DNA of 64,000 bases from NCBI GenBank assembly GCA_011009095.1, contig VTPC01089975.1, forward strand, positions 259,644-323,643, written 5' to 3'. The DNA comes from Ignelater luminosus. Taxonomy: Eukaryota > Arthropoda > Insecta > Coleoptera > Elateridae. Positions 50,300-62,689 of this stretch are shown piece after piece (within the stretch, counting starts at the first letter, position 1; the number at the start of each line of letters is the position of its first letter). Both the position numbers and the translations under genes were made by a program. A model generated the notes under the pieces. It was not told the DNA's origin. It did no database searches and was given only the letters and a program-made list of their open reading frames with translations.

Positions 50300-51360
50300 T
50301 TACAAATCGTTGAATCAAACAAGCGAGCGAGCTTTTTATTTATTAAACCGAGTCCAGCACGAGGTAACCATACTTAATTGGATCTTTGTAAAAATTAGTC
50401 TGTACGGTTCGTTTATCTGTTTCAAGTACTACAGCGTCCGTTTATTGCAACTAAAAACATGACCTTTCATCTCTGTCTAATGTTTCAATCTTTCGTATGT
50501 CCATTCGCTTTCTACGGGCGAATCATTGCCCGTCTAACGGCGAAATTGCATTACTAGTCTGAAGGTTTCATTTATTCCGGGCTTTTATTTATTCAAGTCG
50601 TGAGCAATTTTTTGGAGCGCCGGCAAACGATTTTACTAAATTATATGCTTTTAAAGATAACCCGTTGCTGGAAAAACGAAAAGTGCAACCGAATTTGCCT
50701 GTTTATTGTCCGTTTAAATTCTCGAATGTGTTACTTTTCTGAAACCGTCTAAAAAGCTTGTTTAACACTTTTACGGATGACACAACAATATCGTGTTTAA
50801 CCTATTAGCAAAATTCTCTTTCTTTCCACTTGACACATGTGTTCAGAACTTGTAATTTCATGAAAGTGGTCTTGTGGTTTTATGTTCTTCAAGACATAAT
50901 TTTAAATTTATGTCCTAGTGTCCCCGTAAAAAAGCCATCAAACAAAGTTATCAAACAAAAACAACCTATTTGCGGGGAAAGCTCAATAAAGAAGGGTCTT
51001 TTTAAAAGGCCAGTCTGACCCCTGTTCATTAATTATTGACGCGATTGTGTGCAATGAATAAGTAAGGCACATTATAAAACGTATCGAACGTCGAACCGAA
51101 CCGTGGGCTTCACTTCTTTAGAAAATGCAGACCACGCGCGCTAAAGCGCAGATATCATATAAAATTGAAGTAAATTGTCGTAGCGTTGATCTGATTATAT
51201 TTCCGGATATTGTGCTGCTGCTGCAAGCACAGAAAAGATGACGCACGCTTTTTCGGACTCCGTAGTAAGGCGAACTCGCGCAAATCCAATTCTTTTCCGA
51301 ATTACATTTTAGACGGTCTTCCAACTTAATATTATATAGCTTACGCTGCACTGTTTTCTT
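50300..51360. other. Long complex island, candidate regulatory region
   Basis: About 1 kb of complex, GC-richer sequence in an AT-rich background. ACGGGC at 50514-50519 pairs with GCCCGT at 50528-50533 around GAATCATT. TTTATTG and TTTATTTATT words typical of Hox/Caudal-class sites recur (near 50333, 50451, 50586 and 50702), though AT-rich DNA gives such words often. Frames at 50830-51018 and 51118-51351 (minus) have no recognised domain. Confidence 0.4.
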
Positions 51361-52014
51361 TTTTCCTTCCTTTAAGCAACACAGATAAGACTGTTTATGC
51401 GGAATCGATTAAGGAAATTATCTAAACGCAGCCAATATGAAAATGTGCCGAGAATGCTAAACCAATTTCAATAGAGAAAATGAAAAATGTCCACTATGTT
51501 GAAACAACATCTGTTTAAGTTTGTTAAGCTACTTAATCATAACATATAACAGTTGCAAACACTTTTATTCTATGAACGTTTTCTTAAGAGGAAGTGCTGG
51601 ACAGCTGGAATTAGATAGAGCAACGAATAAAAGACCAATAAAGTAAGTGTAGTACTATCACTACACCCCTATGAGTGTTTGTTTCCATGAAATTCTCATT
51701 TGAAACTAAAAATCAAAGGAATACGCAAATAATAATAGTCCTAAACTAGAACATTCTGGAGTTGGCATAACGGTAGGATATCACTTTACTTGCCAAAAAT
51801 ATCTTGTAAAAATCTAAAGTCAGTTGGGGATGCAGTAGTTATTATTACTATGTGTAAGGAGATTACAAGATCCAACCTATAAGAAGGTAAGTTTTCCAGC
51901 CCTACTGCGCAATGAAATTTCTCAAAAGTTAAGAGTCAAGCTGAAACTCTAATTTGGTTTCTGGTTGCTAAAAGTGCAACCTGCAAAGGTCAAGAATAGT
52001 ACAAAGCACAATAG
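51361..52014. other. Non-coding stretch
   Basis: No frame or element was recognised. Confidence 0.5.
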
Positions 52015-52690
52015 CACTGAGCTAAAGTGCTTCGAATTAGCAAGCACCAAATACTTACATTTAAAAAAGTTTTCTAACTAGTTACCCAACTCTGCGATTG
52101 AACACTTAAAGTACCAATTTCCAAACACTCAAACATCGAAACTGAAAGCAACAAGTACAATTGGCTGAGTGCTTGAAGGCTTTTTAAGTGCTCAAAATAC
52201 TGAAAGATGTTGTAGAAGAGAACAAGCTTTTGTGAGAGTGTTTCAAGCTTATCAAGTTCATAAACTCTTGAAATACTAAAAGTACTTTAAGCTCAAGCTT
52301 TTGGGTATTTCAAGTTCTTATGAAAGTGCTTCAAGCTCTCATCAAATGTCTGAACTCTTGAAATACTGCAAACTGCTTTAAGTTCTTGCAAAACACTTCA
52401 AGCTCTTGTAACGGTGCTTTTGTAGAAGCGTTTCAAGTTTTTGTGAAAATGCTTCAGGCTCTTACGGAATGATTCAATTCTTGAAATACTGAAAAAGTGC
52501 TTGAATACTCTGTAAATGCTTCAAGACCTGTTAGATTCTGTACAAATTATAAAACGTACAATTAAAAGGAAGTTCAAATACCAACCACCCAGCAAAATTT
52601 TGATAAGTAATTCAAGCACAGTGCTAGAAGTATTGTAAGTGTTTGAAGTACTGAAAGTGTTTAAGGCACTTCTGTAAGCATAAATGTCTT
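52015..52690 (+). repeat. Degenerate tandem array around AGTGCTTCAAGCTCTT
   Basis: The words AGTGCTTCAAGCTCTT, CTTGAAATACTGAAA and TTTCAAGTTTTTGTG recur with drift through the whole interval. The block CTCTTGAAATACT appears near 52263, 52354 and 52475, suggesting a higher-order unit near 90-120 bases made of shorter units of about 17-20 bases. All frames are interrupted. It looks like an old minisatellite or satellite fragment. Confidence 0.7.
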
Positions 52691-55504
52691 ACCAGGTGGA
52701 TTGATGAAGAGTAAGTCAATTAATAGAAAAATTCGAAGATAGTCAAAATTGAGAGTTTTGGTGTGCAAGCTAAACAGTTCATTCGAAAATTCAAAATCAA
52801 AAATATTCCTATTTATCCAAGCACATTTTTTGACGCTTTTCTATTTGTTGTGCTGTGGTGACCAACAAAAACTAGGGCACTATTTTTAATAGGTAGCTGT
52901 GGAGTTGGAGAATTTAAATGAATGAATTCATAGTTCACTTAATGGACTGATACCTTTAGTGTGATTTACATACCTAAAAATTGGGTGTCCCAGTTTTTCC
53001 GGTCGCAACTGTACGTAATGCTTTAAATTGTATGAGACTTCCTAAACAATAGCTACATTTCAACAAAAACAGGTAGGTAAAGTAAGAGAAAGTTTTTACT
53101 TAAGTTACAAATTATATTCTTGTCGTACAAAAAATGTCGAAAATACTATATTTCGTGAATATCTAAAGAAATTTCTCCCTAGATGCCAAGAATTTACCTA
53201 GACGGCTATTAGAATTCGTCAGTTGTTAGATGAGCTTTTCGACAAAACAAGTTTCTTAGATCTTAATTTTAAAAGTAGGATGCTAAAGTTAGGAAAAAAC
53301 ATTCTAAATTATTCCAAATATAAAAAGCAGCATTTTAGACTCTTTTTTGATCTCTGGTTAAGCTAGAAATATATTTAAAAACAATAAAATAGTCAAAGGT
53401 GTCATCAGTTGTTAAGAGAAAACGCACATGCTATTTCATCTTGCTTGATCCAACAATTACTACTTTTTAGTGCTAGATCTTGCTATCTGGTTCCGTGCAT
53501 CGATCAGAATAATGAAATATGTCACAATTATATTTTATTCATTGAGTGGTAAGGTATGGCGAAAGTTGGAGTCAGTACAGTACAGTTTTTAGTCCAGACT
53601 GTTTCAGATCAAAGTCTCAGCTGCTGAAACGAGTTAAAAAAAATAAATTTGGTCTGAGAAAAGAATCTAGAAGATATAGCAATAAAGTAATTTTTACGTA
53701 GTTATGGCGGCCAAAAGAAAAATATTTTTTCGGCAGAGTATCAATAAGAATTGTTCCTTTATATCATTTGATAAAATTTGTAGCTTCAGCGAAAGAAAGA
53801 CCTTTATTAGAACTAGATCAAGATTTATAGAATGTAAACAAGAAATTTCAGAAGGTTTCAAGTCTTTGGGCAATGGCGTCTTAAATCTTCCTAAAACAGA
53901 AGGCTGAGTAAAATCTCTACCGGCTGTAATTTGCTGTGAAAAAATGCTATTGAAGAAACCAGTTAGAGATGTGAAAGAAAGGCGAAATGGTCAGTTTTAG
54001 AGGAAAGTTCCAAGATTTCCAGTTGTGTATATAAAAATGCTATCTTCAGTAGGAGAAAATCTAAGATACAAGGTGGATAGCAAAATTATCTTTAACTTGT
54101 GTTACAATCGGAAATTTGCATATTTATTTGATTAACAATTAATTGTCTAGCAGAAGCTTTCCTGTTATCAACAAAATGGTTTTGAATTTATAAATGTCTA
54201 AGGTTTAGGCTTCTTTATCTTAATAGTAACGGCTGTTCTTTGTAATACGTAATTCTATTTGGATATGTTGAACGTTGCAAAAATTGCAGAAAATTAAATT
54301 CTTCCAAAAAAAAACTTCTTGCAAAGGTAAATTGAATTTGAATCTTGATGCCTTATAACGATACTATGAAGATTGTGTTAAAAAGCCAAAGTTTGAATTT
54401 TAAGTGTTTCTTTTTCATTGACAAATTGATGGAAATTTCTTCAATTTTGCATCTACAATAGATCGATAAATTCACCGCACCTCTTGGAAATTAGAATAAA
54501 TGGATCAGTCAAAACTGAACAAAAACCAAAAAAATACTACAAAATACTTATTGCATTGACAATAAATATAATAATAATAATAATATTCCATTGTGAATCT
54601 GGATTCATTAATGTGTTCCACATTTTGCTATTCAAGCCTTTTGGAATTTAATATAAAAGTCATTTGATATTGCAATTTATACTATGAAGAGATCGTAAAT
54701 AATGCCAAAAAAGGTCAAAATAAAAATAATCTCAAGGAATTACACAAAATATCATAAAATAAAGTAAGCATTTAATATATTCAAATAAAACAATTTCTAT
54801 AACATATAAAGTTATAAAAAAATTGTTATTCTGTCTACATTTATATAAATAGCAATATTGTACTAGATCTAGGCAATTGTGTTTGTTTTAAATCGTAGGA
54901 GTGAATGGCACATAAAACAGTGAATATAAAAAAAAGATAATAGAATTTTTTGCTTGTTGTTCTGAAATTGCTTTTGTATTTCCCAACACGTCAAAGTTTA
55001 TATAGCATAAAATTTACAATATTATTCGTTTAGTATATTCAAGGCGGCTTTTCACATCTATTTATTAATGTTATGCACATGTGTAGGTATACAACGACTG
55101 TCTATATTATAATCTAGTAATTTATTTACGGATTATTTTGAAAAACCAGGTTACTTTCACTACTGAAGAGCTGTACTATAATAAAATAGCGGCAGTCATG
55201 CGTTCACTCTGTTACGGGTATTTATAATTGTTATTTATTGTTTATAATAAACTGTATGACTGCAATAAAAATAATAAACGACGGTGACTTGCTTCATTTG
55301 TAAACAAGAGGCAATAATACGCAGTTACTTAGCAAGTGCATAATCATTAAAGACTCGAATCAACTCTTTTTCTTATATGTACTCGATTGTTTTTACCTTT
55401 AATTCTTTAGGATTTTAATATTGTATGCCATAAAGTTATTATTATTATATTTTATTGCTTTTATTCCATACCCTTGTTGGAAGTGGAAATGATTTGCATT
55501 TTTT
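52691..55504. other. AT-rich non-coding
   Basis: A 67-codon basic frame at 53704-53907 is not recognised. An (AAT)n tract lies at about 54566-54584. No element ends were seen. Confidence 0.5.
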
Positions 55505-55544
55505 AAATGTACATATTATTTAGTGCTATAAAGCAAAATAATTT

Positions 55545-55598
55545 AAAATAGGCAATAAATAACAACGGCCCTAAAGTAGAGCCCTGGGGCGCATCGTG
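55545..55598 (-). pseudogene. Scrap of a LINE reverse transcriptase
   Basis: On the minus strand, starting at 55598, the DNA reads HDAPQGSTLGPLLFIAY, which matches the strongly conserved GVPQGSxLGPLLFxxYxND block (motif B region) of Jockey/CR1-type non-LTR reverse transcriptases. Similarity stops on both sides in AT-rich DNA, so this is a fragment of about 18 codons. The motif is distinctive, but the length leaves some chance of coincidence. Confidence 0.6.
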
Positions 55599-55839
55599 TA
55601 TTTTAATAATGATTATAATAACAATACATAGTTAATCATTAAAAACAAGAATCCGCTTTTATTCTCAACCTTTTTTGTGCATATAGTAATTCAATTTTTT
55701 CCCTTATCGCTTTAAGGTTAAATTTCATTATAATGAAAATCTTCTTTTGTGTTATTATGCACGTTATAAAGTTATTTATAGAAAAATTGCAAAAATCACA
55801 TACTAAAGTGCAAAATAAAATTTTAATGCCTTTATAATA

Positions 55840-56880
55840 ACATAATCGCGCATGTAATGTTTTCGCGTCATTTTAAGTTCATTGTACCGTAATACGCCGC
55901 CAATTACACGTTATACCTAAACGGTTTAGAACATTTAAATTTAAAATTGAAATTCTTTAAGCGATTAATCAAAAATGAAACTACATTCAGCAGTCTCGTC
56001 GTTAATGGCTAGTGCTGGCATTGTCCAATTATATAATAACAGGTAGCCAATTACGGTATATACTAGCATTATTAGAACTTGTTCGAAATGCTGTTGGAAC
56101 GCTGTCCTGTGGCGCGTTTTGTTCTAACTTCATCCTGTTAAGGATAAAAATTACAAATACAACTAAGCATGAATTTAACAAGTATTTGTATAAGAATTAT
56201 ATTCCCTAAGAGTATCAATACCCAAAGGAAAGTTCTTTGTATACCAGTTTTTGTTTTGTTTTTTTTTGTTTCAGTCAACAAACATTATTAATAGAAAGTT
56301 ACTGCATATTTTAAAGAATAAATAATATCGAATTAACTATATAAGCGCGTTTGACCCTCGATACCGCAGCCTATTATTGCAATATCTGAGGGCAAGGTAA
56401 GTCTAGTACATTCTCGTCACGAACTAGCGATTCCATGTCAATCCAATAATCCCACTGTTCCGGTCTGACTTGGAGCAATTCTTGTCTAAAGAGCTACTTT
56501 GTTAAATCTATTATGGATATTGTTAACTCTGCAGATTTCTACACACTTTTTCTTTTATAAAATACTACTTTTTTATCATTTTCTACTTTTAGTAAATGTT
56601 GCAAATATTTAAAACGGTTTAGGTGTAAGGATAATAAAATAAAATATGATATCTAAAACAGGTGAATGGAATTCCAGCCATGTAAATAAGTAAATCCATT
56701 GTAGGACTGTTTTAAAAGAGGTACTAAGTATGCAATAGCAGGTCGTAATCGCAGGATTGGGTGGAGCTAGTTACATGTAAACATTGTAACAACGTCTTGC
56801 ATAAATTTATTTAGGACGTATAATATGGATACAAGGGTGTCAATAAGTAAATTGGTTGGATCAACAAAGGCGCGGCCGAC
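55840..56880. other. Patchy complex island
   Basis: Complex sequence occurs at about 55850-56130, 56340-56500 and 56850-56885 with AT-rich gaps between. The 65-codon frame at 56012-56209 has no recognised domain. Candidate non-coding elements, not separately resolvable. Confidence 0.3.
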
Positions 56881-59041
56881 TTAAATTAAATTTTGCCTAC
56901 AAATTAACAAACACTCTTACTGCCAGAATTAATTGAACAATAACGTACTGATCTTAATTTGATTTGTTGTTAATTTTAATAGCTAACGACAAAACATAAA
57001 AGCTCGATAATTAAATAACTTTCATTTCCTGGCAATCACCTAAATAACTCGAATTTTCTAAATTATTCTTATGAGAACTAGTGCTATACACATACATCGC
57101 AGTAGAGTTCTTTTCTTTCTTTTTTTTAAATTTATTTTACCTGTTCGCTAACAGGCTTATATACTTTTCAGCAAAACATTAATAATTTACATTTAACTCA
57201 TTTTAAATGTGTTGTCAACAGGTAATCAATCATTATTTGTGTTTTTACAGCCAACGATGATGTACAAAAAAGTGGTTTTTACTTTTAATCATTTGTTGAT
57301 ATTTCAATAACTTATTGTTATGCAAGTGCTGGGAAACTAATAATCTTCGGTTAATTTTTTTAATGACAAATTACTTTTTTAATTATTGCTTATTGATGAT
57401 TTGTAAATCTTGAAAATATTCAACTTTAACCTTTGCAGTTTTTTATCTGAATCTGAAACATGAGTATTAAGCTTAAAAGGATACCTCGAAACTTGCAGTA
57501 TTGTTCTGTTATCTGCAGACAGCTTAAAATTGGTATTGGGTAAAGGCCGTTTCCCACGATTCAAGTATTGCTAATACAAATGTCATTTGAAACTAAGACA
57601 ATGTCAGGTTTCTTTTAAGTGGAAGGTATTGGTCGCAATGAATTTGATCATGATCAATTACGGTAGAAGATAACTGTTTGATGAGATCAATGATTAATTT
57701 CAGTTTTCTTTAACTATTCCACGTGCCTCATAATGTTTAAAGCAAGGACATATACCTTTATAAGAAATACTGGAAAGTTTAATGGTACCTTGCAAATTAT
57801 TCTAATCCAATCTGTCAATAGAACTACTAATTGTAAGCAAGTTAAACAATCAATGCCAGAATGATAATTGTAATAGAAAAAAAACTAAACTTACTAGATG
57901 ATAAATGTGTTTGTTATTTCAAAGAGAGAATATAAAACACTTTTTAGATTGACAAAAAAACTGAAAACCTTGGAATTTGTCATTTGAATGGTTTTGGTTT
58001 AACAATATTATTTATAAATTGATTTTAGAAAACATGCACGTTTATATCAAGTATAAAGCAATAATTACCATTCTAAACAATTTTCAACACCATAGACTTT
58101 CTTTCTCCTTTTATCCAAATCCAGTATTGCCAAATATTGTAATATTAGTATATCTAAAGCCTTACGCTTTAGTGTCCATTTGTTACACACTACTTAAAGA
58201 TTTTAAATATTTAGACAACCAGTCTAGAAATCCCTGATAGCTTTGGACTGTGTACTATGCGTAGTTAATGAAATGACTAGATAGAGGATTATCGGAATTA
58301 TATTTGATGTAATACTCTTGGTCAAATTAGAAAAACTAAATCAACAAGCAAACTTATAAAAGTAGGAACGTTAAATCATGATACTCATGTGGAAGCAGAT
58401 TAACTACATCAGTAAATGTCTTCATCGTTCAATAAAGCAATAAGATCTAAGATATCACTAACTTTGGGTCATCACTGATTGGCGGTAATAGCATTATAAA
58501 TAAATTATTGGAATGCTGTTTTAGTGTACCCATCTACAGATCATTTTGAATAATGGAAATCAAGAACAATCATGATCCTCAAAGAATACATCCAAGCACA
58601 TCTTATTATCATCTATACATGCTGATGCTGAACTGCTTTTATTAATCATCATCTCACAAACAAAAAGGAGTTTTACGTTCCCACTCTTTGCTTTTTCTGC
58701 CTTCTTTGGGGCTTTAAAAACGATGCTTTCAATTTTATTCTAGACGTTTATATTGTCTAAAATGAAATCTTTTCTTTGACTCATCTTCTTTCATCCCAAT
58801 AAAGCTTGCCTTCTATTGCCTTCATGGGTTTTGACCATTTCTGTTCAATAGGTCTTCTTACATAAAGTACTGATTTAGCTGCCTATCTGGTATATGCATA
58901 GGGCTCTTCTAGTCTCTTCTAGTCTCTTCATTTGCTTGCTCAGCTTTGAGTGGTTCTCTTTATTGGCTTCCAAATTTCATCATCAATTGTAAATCCACCG
59001 TTAAAGTTAAGAAATCTTTTCCTTGTTTAGATAACGTTTTA
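56881..59041. other. Non-coding, target region of the mariner insertion
   Basis: 57000-58400 is AT-rich with no recognisable element. About 58600-59040 is less AT-rich and contains a small duplication, TCTTCTAGTCTCTTCTAGTC near 58911. This flank and the one right of the element may be one older sequence split by the insertion. Confidence 0.4.
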
Positions 59042-59043
59042 TA

Positions 59044-59074
59044 AAGCGTTTTCCAATAAGAGGTGTTATTTTGA
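59044..59074 (+). repeat. Left terminal inverted repeat of the mariner element
   Basis: Core GTTTTCCAATAAGAGGTGTT at 59048-59067 is identical, in reverse complement, to 60325-60344. The wider 31-bp match has three mismatches (positions 1, 4 and 25 of the repeat). Confidence 0.93.
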
Positions 59075-59157
59075 ATAGCCCGCTATTTCGGTAGATGTCA
59101 CTTTTGAAGCTATCATTTTTTGACATTTGACAAGTAGAAACTACGCCATTAATAAAT

Positions 59158-60243
59158 ATGGAACGATACACGCTTCAACAACGCATTGAAATTATTAAAA
59201 TTCACTATAAAAATGGTGAAAATTTGGCAGAGACGGTTCGTAAAACTCGAACATTTTTGGGTCACCGTGAAGCACCTTGTCGGACCGCAATACAGAAATT
59301 GGTGAAAAAATTCGAGCTCTTGGGACAAGTTAGTGATGTGAAGAATAAAACCCGTGCACGTCGCTCAAGAACAGCCGAGAATATTGCTGTTGTAGCCGAA
59401 AGTGTTAAAGAAAACCCAGGTTTGTCCATTCCTCGTCGTTCTTTGGAATTAGCCATTCCACAAACGTCATTACACCGTATTTTGCATAAAGATTTGGGTC
59501 TTAAGGCTTATAAAGTCCAGTTAACACAAGAACTCAAGCCGGCCGATCATCAACAACGTCGTGTCTTTGCTGATTGGGTCGTTGAAATGCATGAAAATGA
59601 TCCAGAATTCCATCGAAAAATCATCTTGAGTGATGAGGCCCATTTCCACCTCGGTGGCTTCGTCAACAAGCAAAATTGTCGGATCTGGGGCTCAGAAAAT
59701 CCAAGAGTTATTGTTGAAAAGTCTCTCTATCCTCAACGTGTGACTGTTTGGTGCGGTTTATGGTCCGGCGGAGTCATTGGACCTTACTTTTTCGAAAATG
59801 AGGCTGGAGCAACAGTTACGGTGACTGGATTGCGCTATCGAGAGATGATTAACGATTTTTTATGGCCGGAATTGGATGGTATTGATCTGGACAACGTTTA
59901 CTTTCAACAAGACGGCGCTACGTGCCACACAAGCAACGAAACCATTGATCTTTTACGGAAAAAGTTTCCGGACCGTGTTATCTCTCGAAGAGGTGATCAC
60001 AATTGGCCACCGAGATCTTGTGATTTAACACCTTGCGACTTCTTTCTTTGGGGCCACGTGAAAGAGAAGGTCTACGCCAACAGCCCAGCGTCGATTCAAG
60101 ACCTCAAAGATGGAATTCGTGAGGCTATCGAGGACATAGGGCAGCCACTTTGCGATTTGGTTATGGAAAATTTCATGAAAAGGATATTGTCCTGTAAGCG
60201 TGGTCGTGGTGGTCATTTGCCTGATGTTATTTTCCACTATTAA
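59158..60243 (+). CDS. Mariner-type transposase (DD41D), intact
   Basis: The 361-residue length is usual for a mariner-family transposase, which cuts the element at its inverted repeats and inserts it at TA. Residues 5-60 form the first helix-turn-helix of the DNA-binding region. A basic linker with RARRSR at 66-71 takes the place of the GRPR-like motif, and a second helix-turn-helix follows to about residue 120. The DDE domain begins near 150. Catalytic aspartates are D159 (ILSDEAHFHLGG), D252 (VYFQQDGATCHT) and D294 (DLTPCDFFLWG), with 41 residues between the last two, so DD41D. The WGH/WCGLWSGGVIGPYFF blocks fit the superfamily. The start is the first ATG after the left repeat, in context AAATATGGA with G at +4. 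There is no frameshift or internal stop. Activity is inferred from integrity only. Confidence 0.95.
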   Translation: MERYTLQQRIEIIKIHYKNGENLAETVRKTRTFLGHREAPCRTAIQKLVKKFELLGQVSDVKNKTRARRSRTAENIAVVAESVKENPGLSIPRRSLELAIPQTSLHRILHKDLGLKAYKVQLTQELKPADHQQRRVFADWVVEMHENDPEFHRKIILSDEAHFHLGGFVNKQNCRIWGSENPRVIVEKSLYPQRVTVWCGLWSGGVIGPYFFENEAGATVTVTGLRYREMINDFLWPELDGIDLDNVYFQQDGATCHTSNETIDLLRKKFPDRVISRRGDHNWPPRSCDLTPCDFFLWGHVKEKVYANSPASIQDLKDGIREAIEDIGQPLCDLVMENFMKRILSCKRGRGGHLPDVIFHY

Positions 60244-60268
60244 CGGCATACCTTCCTCTTTATAATGA

Positions 60269-60274
60269 AATAAA
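60269..60274 (+). other. Polyadenylation signal of the transposase
   Basis: AATAAA lies 25 bases after the stop codon and upstream of the right inverted repeat, well placed to end the transposase transcript. Confidence 0.6.
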
Positions 60275-60317
60275 CATCCGATCATTTATATTAAAAAATG
60301 GCACTTTTCTTTGAATA

Positions 60318-60348
60318 TCAAAACAACACCTCTTATTGGAAAACCCTA
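60318..60348 (-). repeat. Right terminal inverted repeat of the mariner element
   Basis: Reverse complement of the left repeat with three mismatches, followed by the TA duplication at 60349-60350. Confidence 0.93.
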
Positions 60349-60350
60349 TA

Positions 60351-62689
60351 TAAAGCTTCATTTTGATTGTTCCAATAGCAGAGTTCACATCTTCGAGCAC
60401 TATATCTTCTGGATATAACACACAGTAAGTAGACCATATATTTTCCATGTCGAGGATCACATTTCACTAACTGGTTCAGATACATTGCTATCTTTTTCTG
60501 TAATCGTTGATGGATACGTTGCCAAAGAGAAACAAAAAGATTCTATGACAGGAAACTGACTTGATATGAAATTTGGTTAGATTGATATTGAGAGCCCTGC
60601 GAAAACAAAAATAGAGCCTATTATTATTAGCTATCGGCCGCAGGAGTATCAATTCAATTAGTTAGTAAAAGGCGATCCTTGACTTGGGAAATACATGCTT
60701 GCTGTGTGTTACATTATTGAGGAGTTGGTATCAACCTCTAGATGACTTAGCTAGAAAGCTAAACCAGGTATTTTGGTCATAACTTGGTCAAAATTGTCAA
60801 AAAATTGCTTTAGATTTGTTAATGAATAATTTTGACTAGAGCGGTTCCATCCATTTGCATTCTAGAACAGTTTTAGTTTTTAAATGTATATTTCATCTTA
60901 GACATCTCAATTTAATCTAATCGCAAATAGACACGTTTATCAAATCCAGCAATAGTTCCTTGAGTTTTATGATTTCCAAGTTTTTAACATTCGGACATGT
61001 AAACGCGTTAGTGTATAGGACAGGAAAATACTCAGGGTCGTAATTAGTCCTAGGACTTTGAGGGATAAAGCTGAAGTCAAAAATAATTTAGTTGTGCTTG
61101 TATTTCAAATCGGTTGGTATCAGTTTGAGCCCTTTCTGCAAGTATCTAATACTTCCTACTACTTAGAAATCAGGACTTTACACAAAAAATTCTAGACAAA
61201 ATCTAGAATGCTAAGAAATTACCAATATTCAAAGGTTTGTCTTTATTCCTTTCCAGGCACCGAAATGAATAGTTGTTATTGTCCTACAATCTTGTCAGAG
61301 ATTCTATTGTACTTGCATCTGAGCAAGTTAGTCTAAAAGAAGCTCTGTTTAGCAGACTTAAAACAATGTTTACTAAAGGTGTTTTTAATTCAATCTCGAA
61401 CGATTATCACAACAACGATAGGAAAAAGCCAGACACTATGATTAAGAGTAACTGTATTAATTTCGAAAGTCAGAGTCAGAGTGGCTGGAGGAAGTAAGAA
61501 TCTAGAGAATCCAGAGAATCACGTAGTACGTAAATTCGAAACCCCATCCTTTTGCTAGTCAAGAGATTAGTATCTCAGTGTAGAGAGACCAAAATATCCA
61601 TAGATTCCAGGGCCAAATTGGGTCAGTCCTACATTTTCCACTTCTTTGAATATTGGTTAACTATGAAGGACCAAGATCAACATCCAACGCAAATTTGAAG
61701 TAATTGGTAAGAAAGTGGTAATGCCAAATTGAAGAAAAATTGTATTTTTTGATTAGTTTCTTGGAATGTCAGAAAGAAAAAATGGCCATTTTAGTATTGT
61801 TTATTAAAATTCATTAATTTTCCAAGATGAATATCTGGTTATTACTTGTTTTGTTAAAGCATTGATTTCCCTGGTTTTTTAACTTCTGCAAAAATCTCGA
61901 ACTTGCTTGGGTTTAACTTTTTTCATTTTTAGGTTCATACTTTATACGTCAGAAACTCCTTACAGCTTCCTTTTTTGTAACGAATGAGATTTTCCTTTTC
62001 CCCATATACAACTCTTTTACTATATTAATTTGGTTACCACTTTCCAGATCATTCTGTTATTTGCTCCAATTTCTCAGCAGTTTGTTGTTCTGGTTCTGGC
62101 TAAGTGACTGAGCATTCTGCTTTTTGATAATAATTGTTATCAATTTGTTCACTTGTTTTGGTGTCTCAGTTTTATATTCTATGAGTAAATTTGTATCTTC
62201 ATTTATTACTCGTTTTGTTAGCGTTTTCAAGTTCTACCCTTGTAAAATCTTTTAGGCCTTTTTTTCCTGCTTTTATCTTTCATTTACAGAATTAATTCGG
62301 TATTTCAATTTAAACTTTCTTAAGATTGTTGTGATTATGCAAATAATATATTGGGATTGGGATGCAATAAACATGAATCACATCGTACAAAACAGGTAAA
62401 TATGTCAATTCTTACTGATTCATCTGGCTTTTCCAATGTCATAAGGTGAAGAACATAGTGGTAACAAAAAACAGTAAACAATAAAAAAAAACAGGAATTT
62501 ATTTCAGCTATAAATAGTGATAGTATAGAAATCTGTCCAGTCACCGGTCAGGTTAATTAAAAACTTCCAAACGACTTCTCGTCTAAATTCCGTCAAAACA
62601 CTTGTTTTACATTATCGTACTATGAGTCTTGTAAGTGTAAATTGTTCTAGGCTCTGCACCTTATGTAATCTAATCAAAGTCAAATAGTA
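60351..62689. other. Non-coding stretch
   Basis: The minus frame at 60260-60460 straddles the mariner end and is partly older flank sequence with protein-like composition (YPEDIVLEDVNSAIGT near 60380-60430), but no family was recognised. A 74-codon frame at 61273-61497 is likewise unknown. The rest holds nothing visible. Confidence 0.4.

Larger units (their letters stand above)
59044..60348 (+). mobile_element. Complete Tc1/mariner element, DD41D type
   Basis: A 1305-bp element with terminal inverted repeats of about 31 bp (59044-59074 and 60318-60348, 28 of 31 matching) flanked by TA at 59042-59043 and 60349-60350, the target duplication of this superfamily. It carries one uninterrupted transposase frame. 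Near-perfect ends, an intact frame and a composition richer in GC than the surroundings all point to a recent insertion. Spacing of the catalytic residues places it with DD41D elements such as the rosa/Visitor groups. That assignment is from known family spacing, not from a tree. Confidence 0.95.

Noticed and set aside
60260-60460. Minus frame as a host gene disrupted by the mariner
   Set aside because: Removing the element and one TA leaves the frame open for only about 15 further codons, and no family was recognised, so a disrupted gene is not supported.
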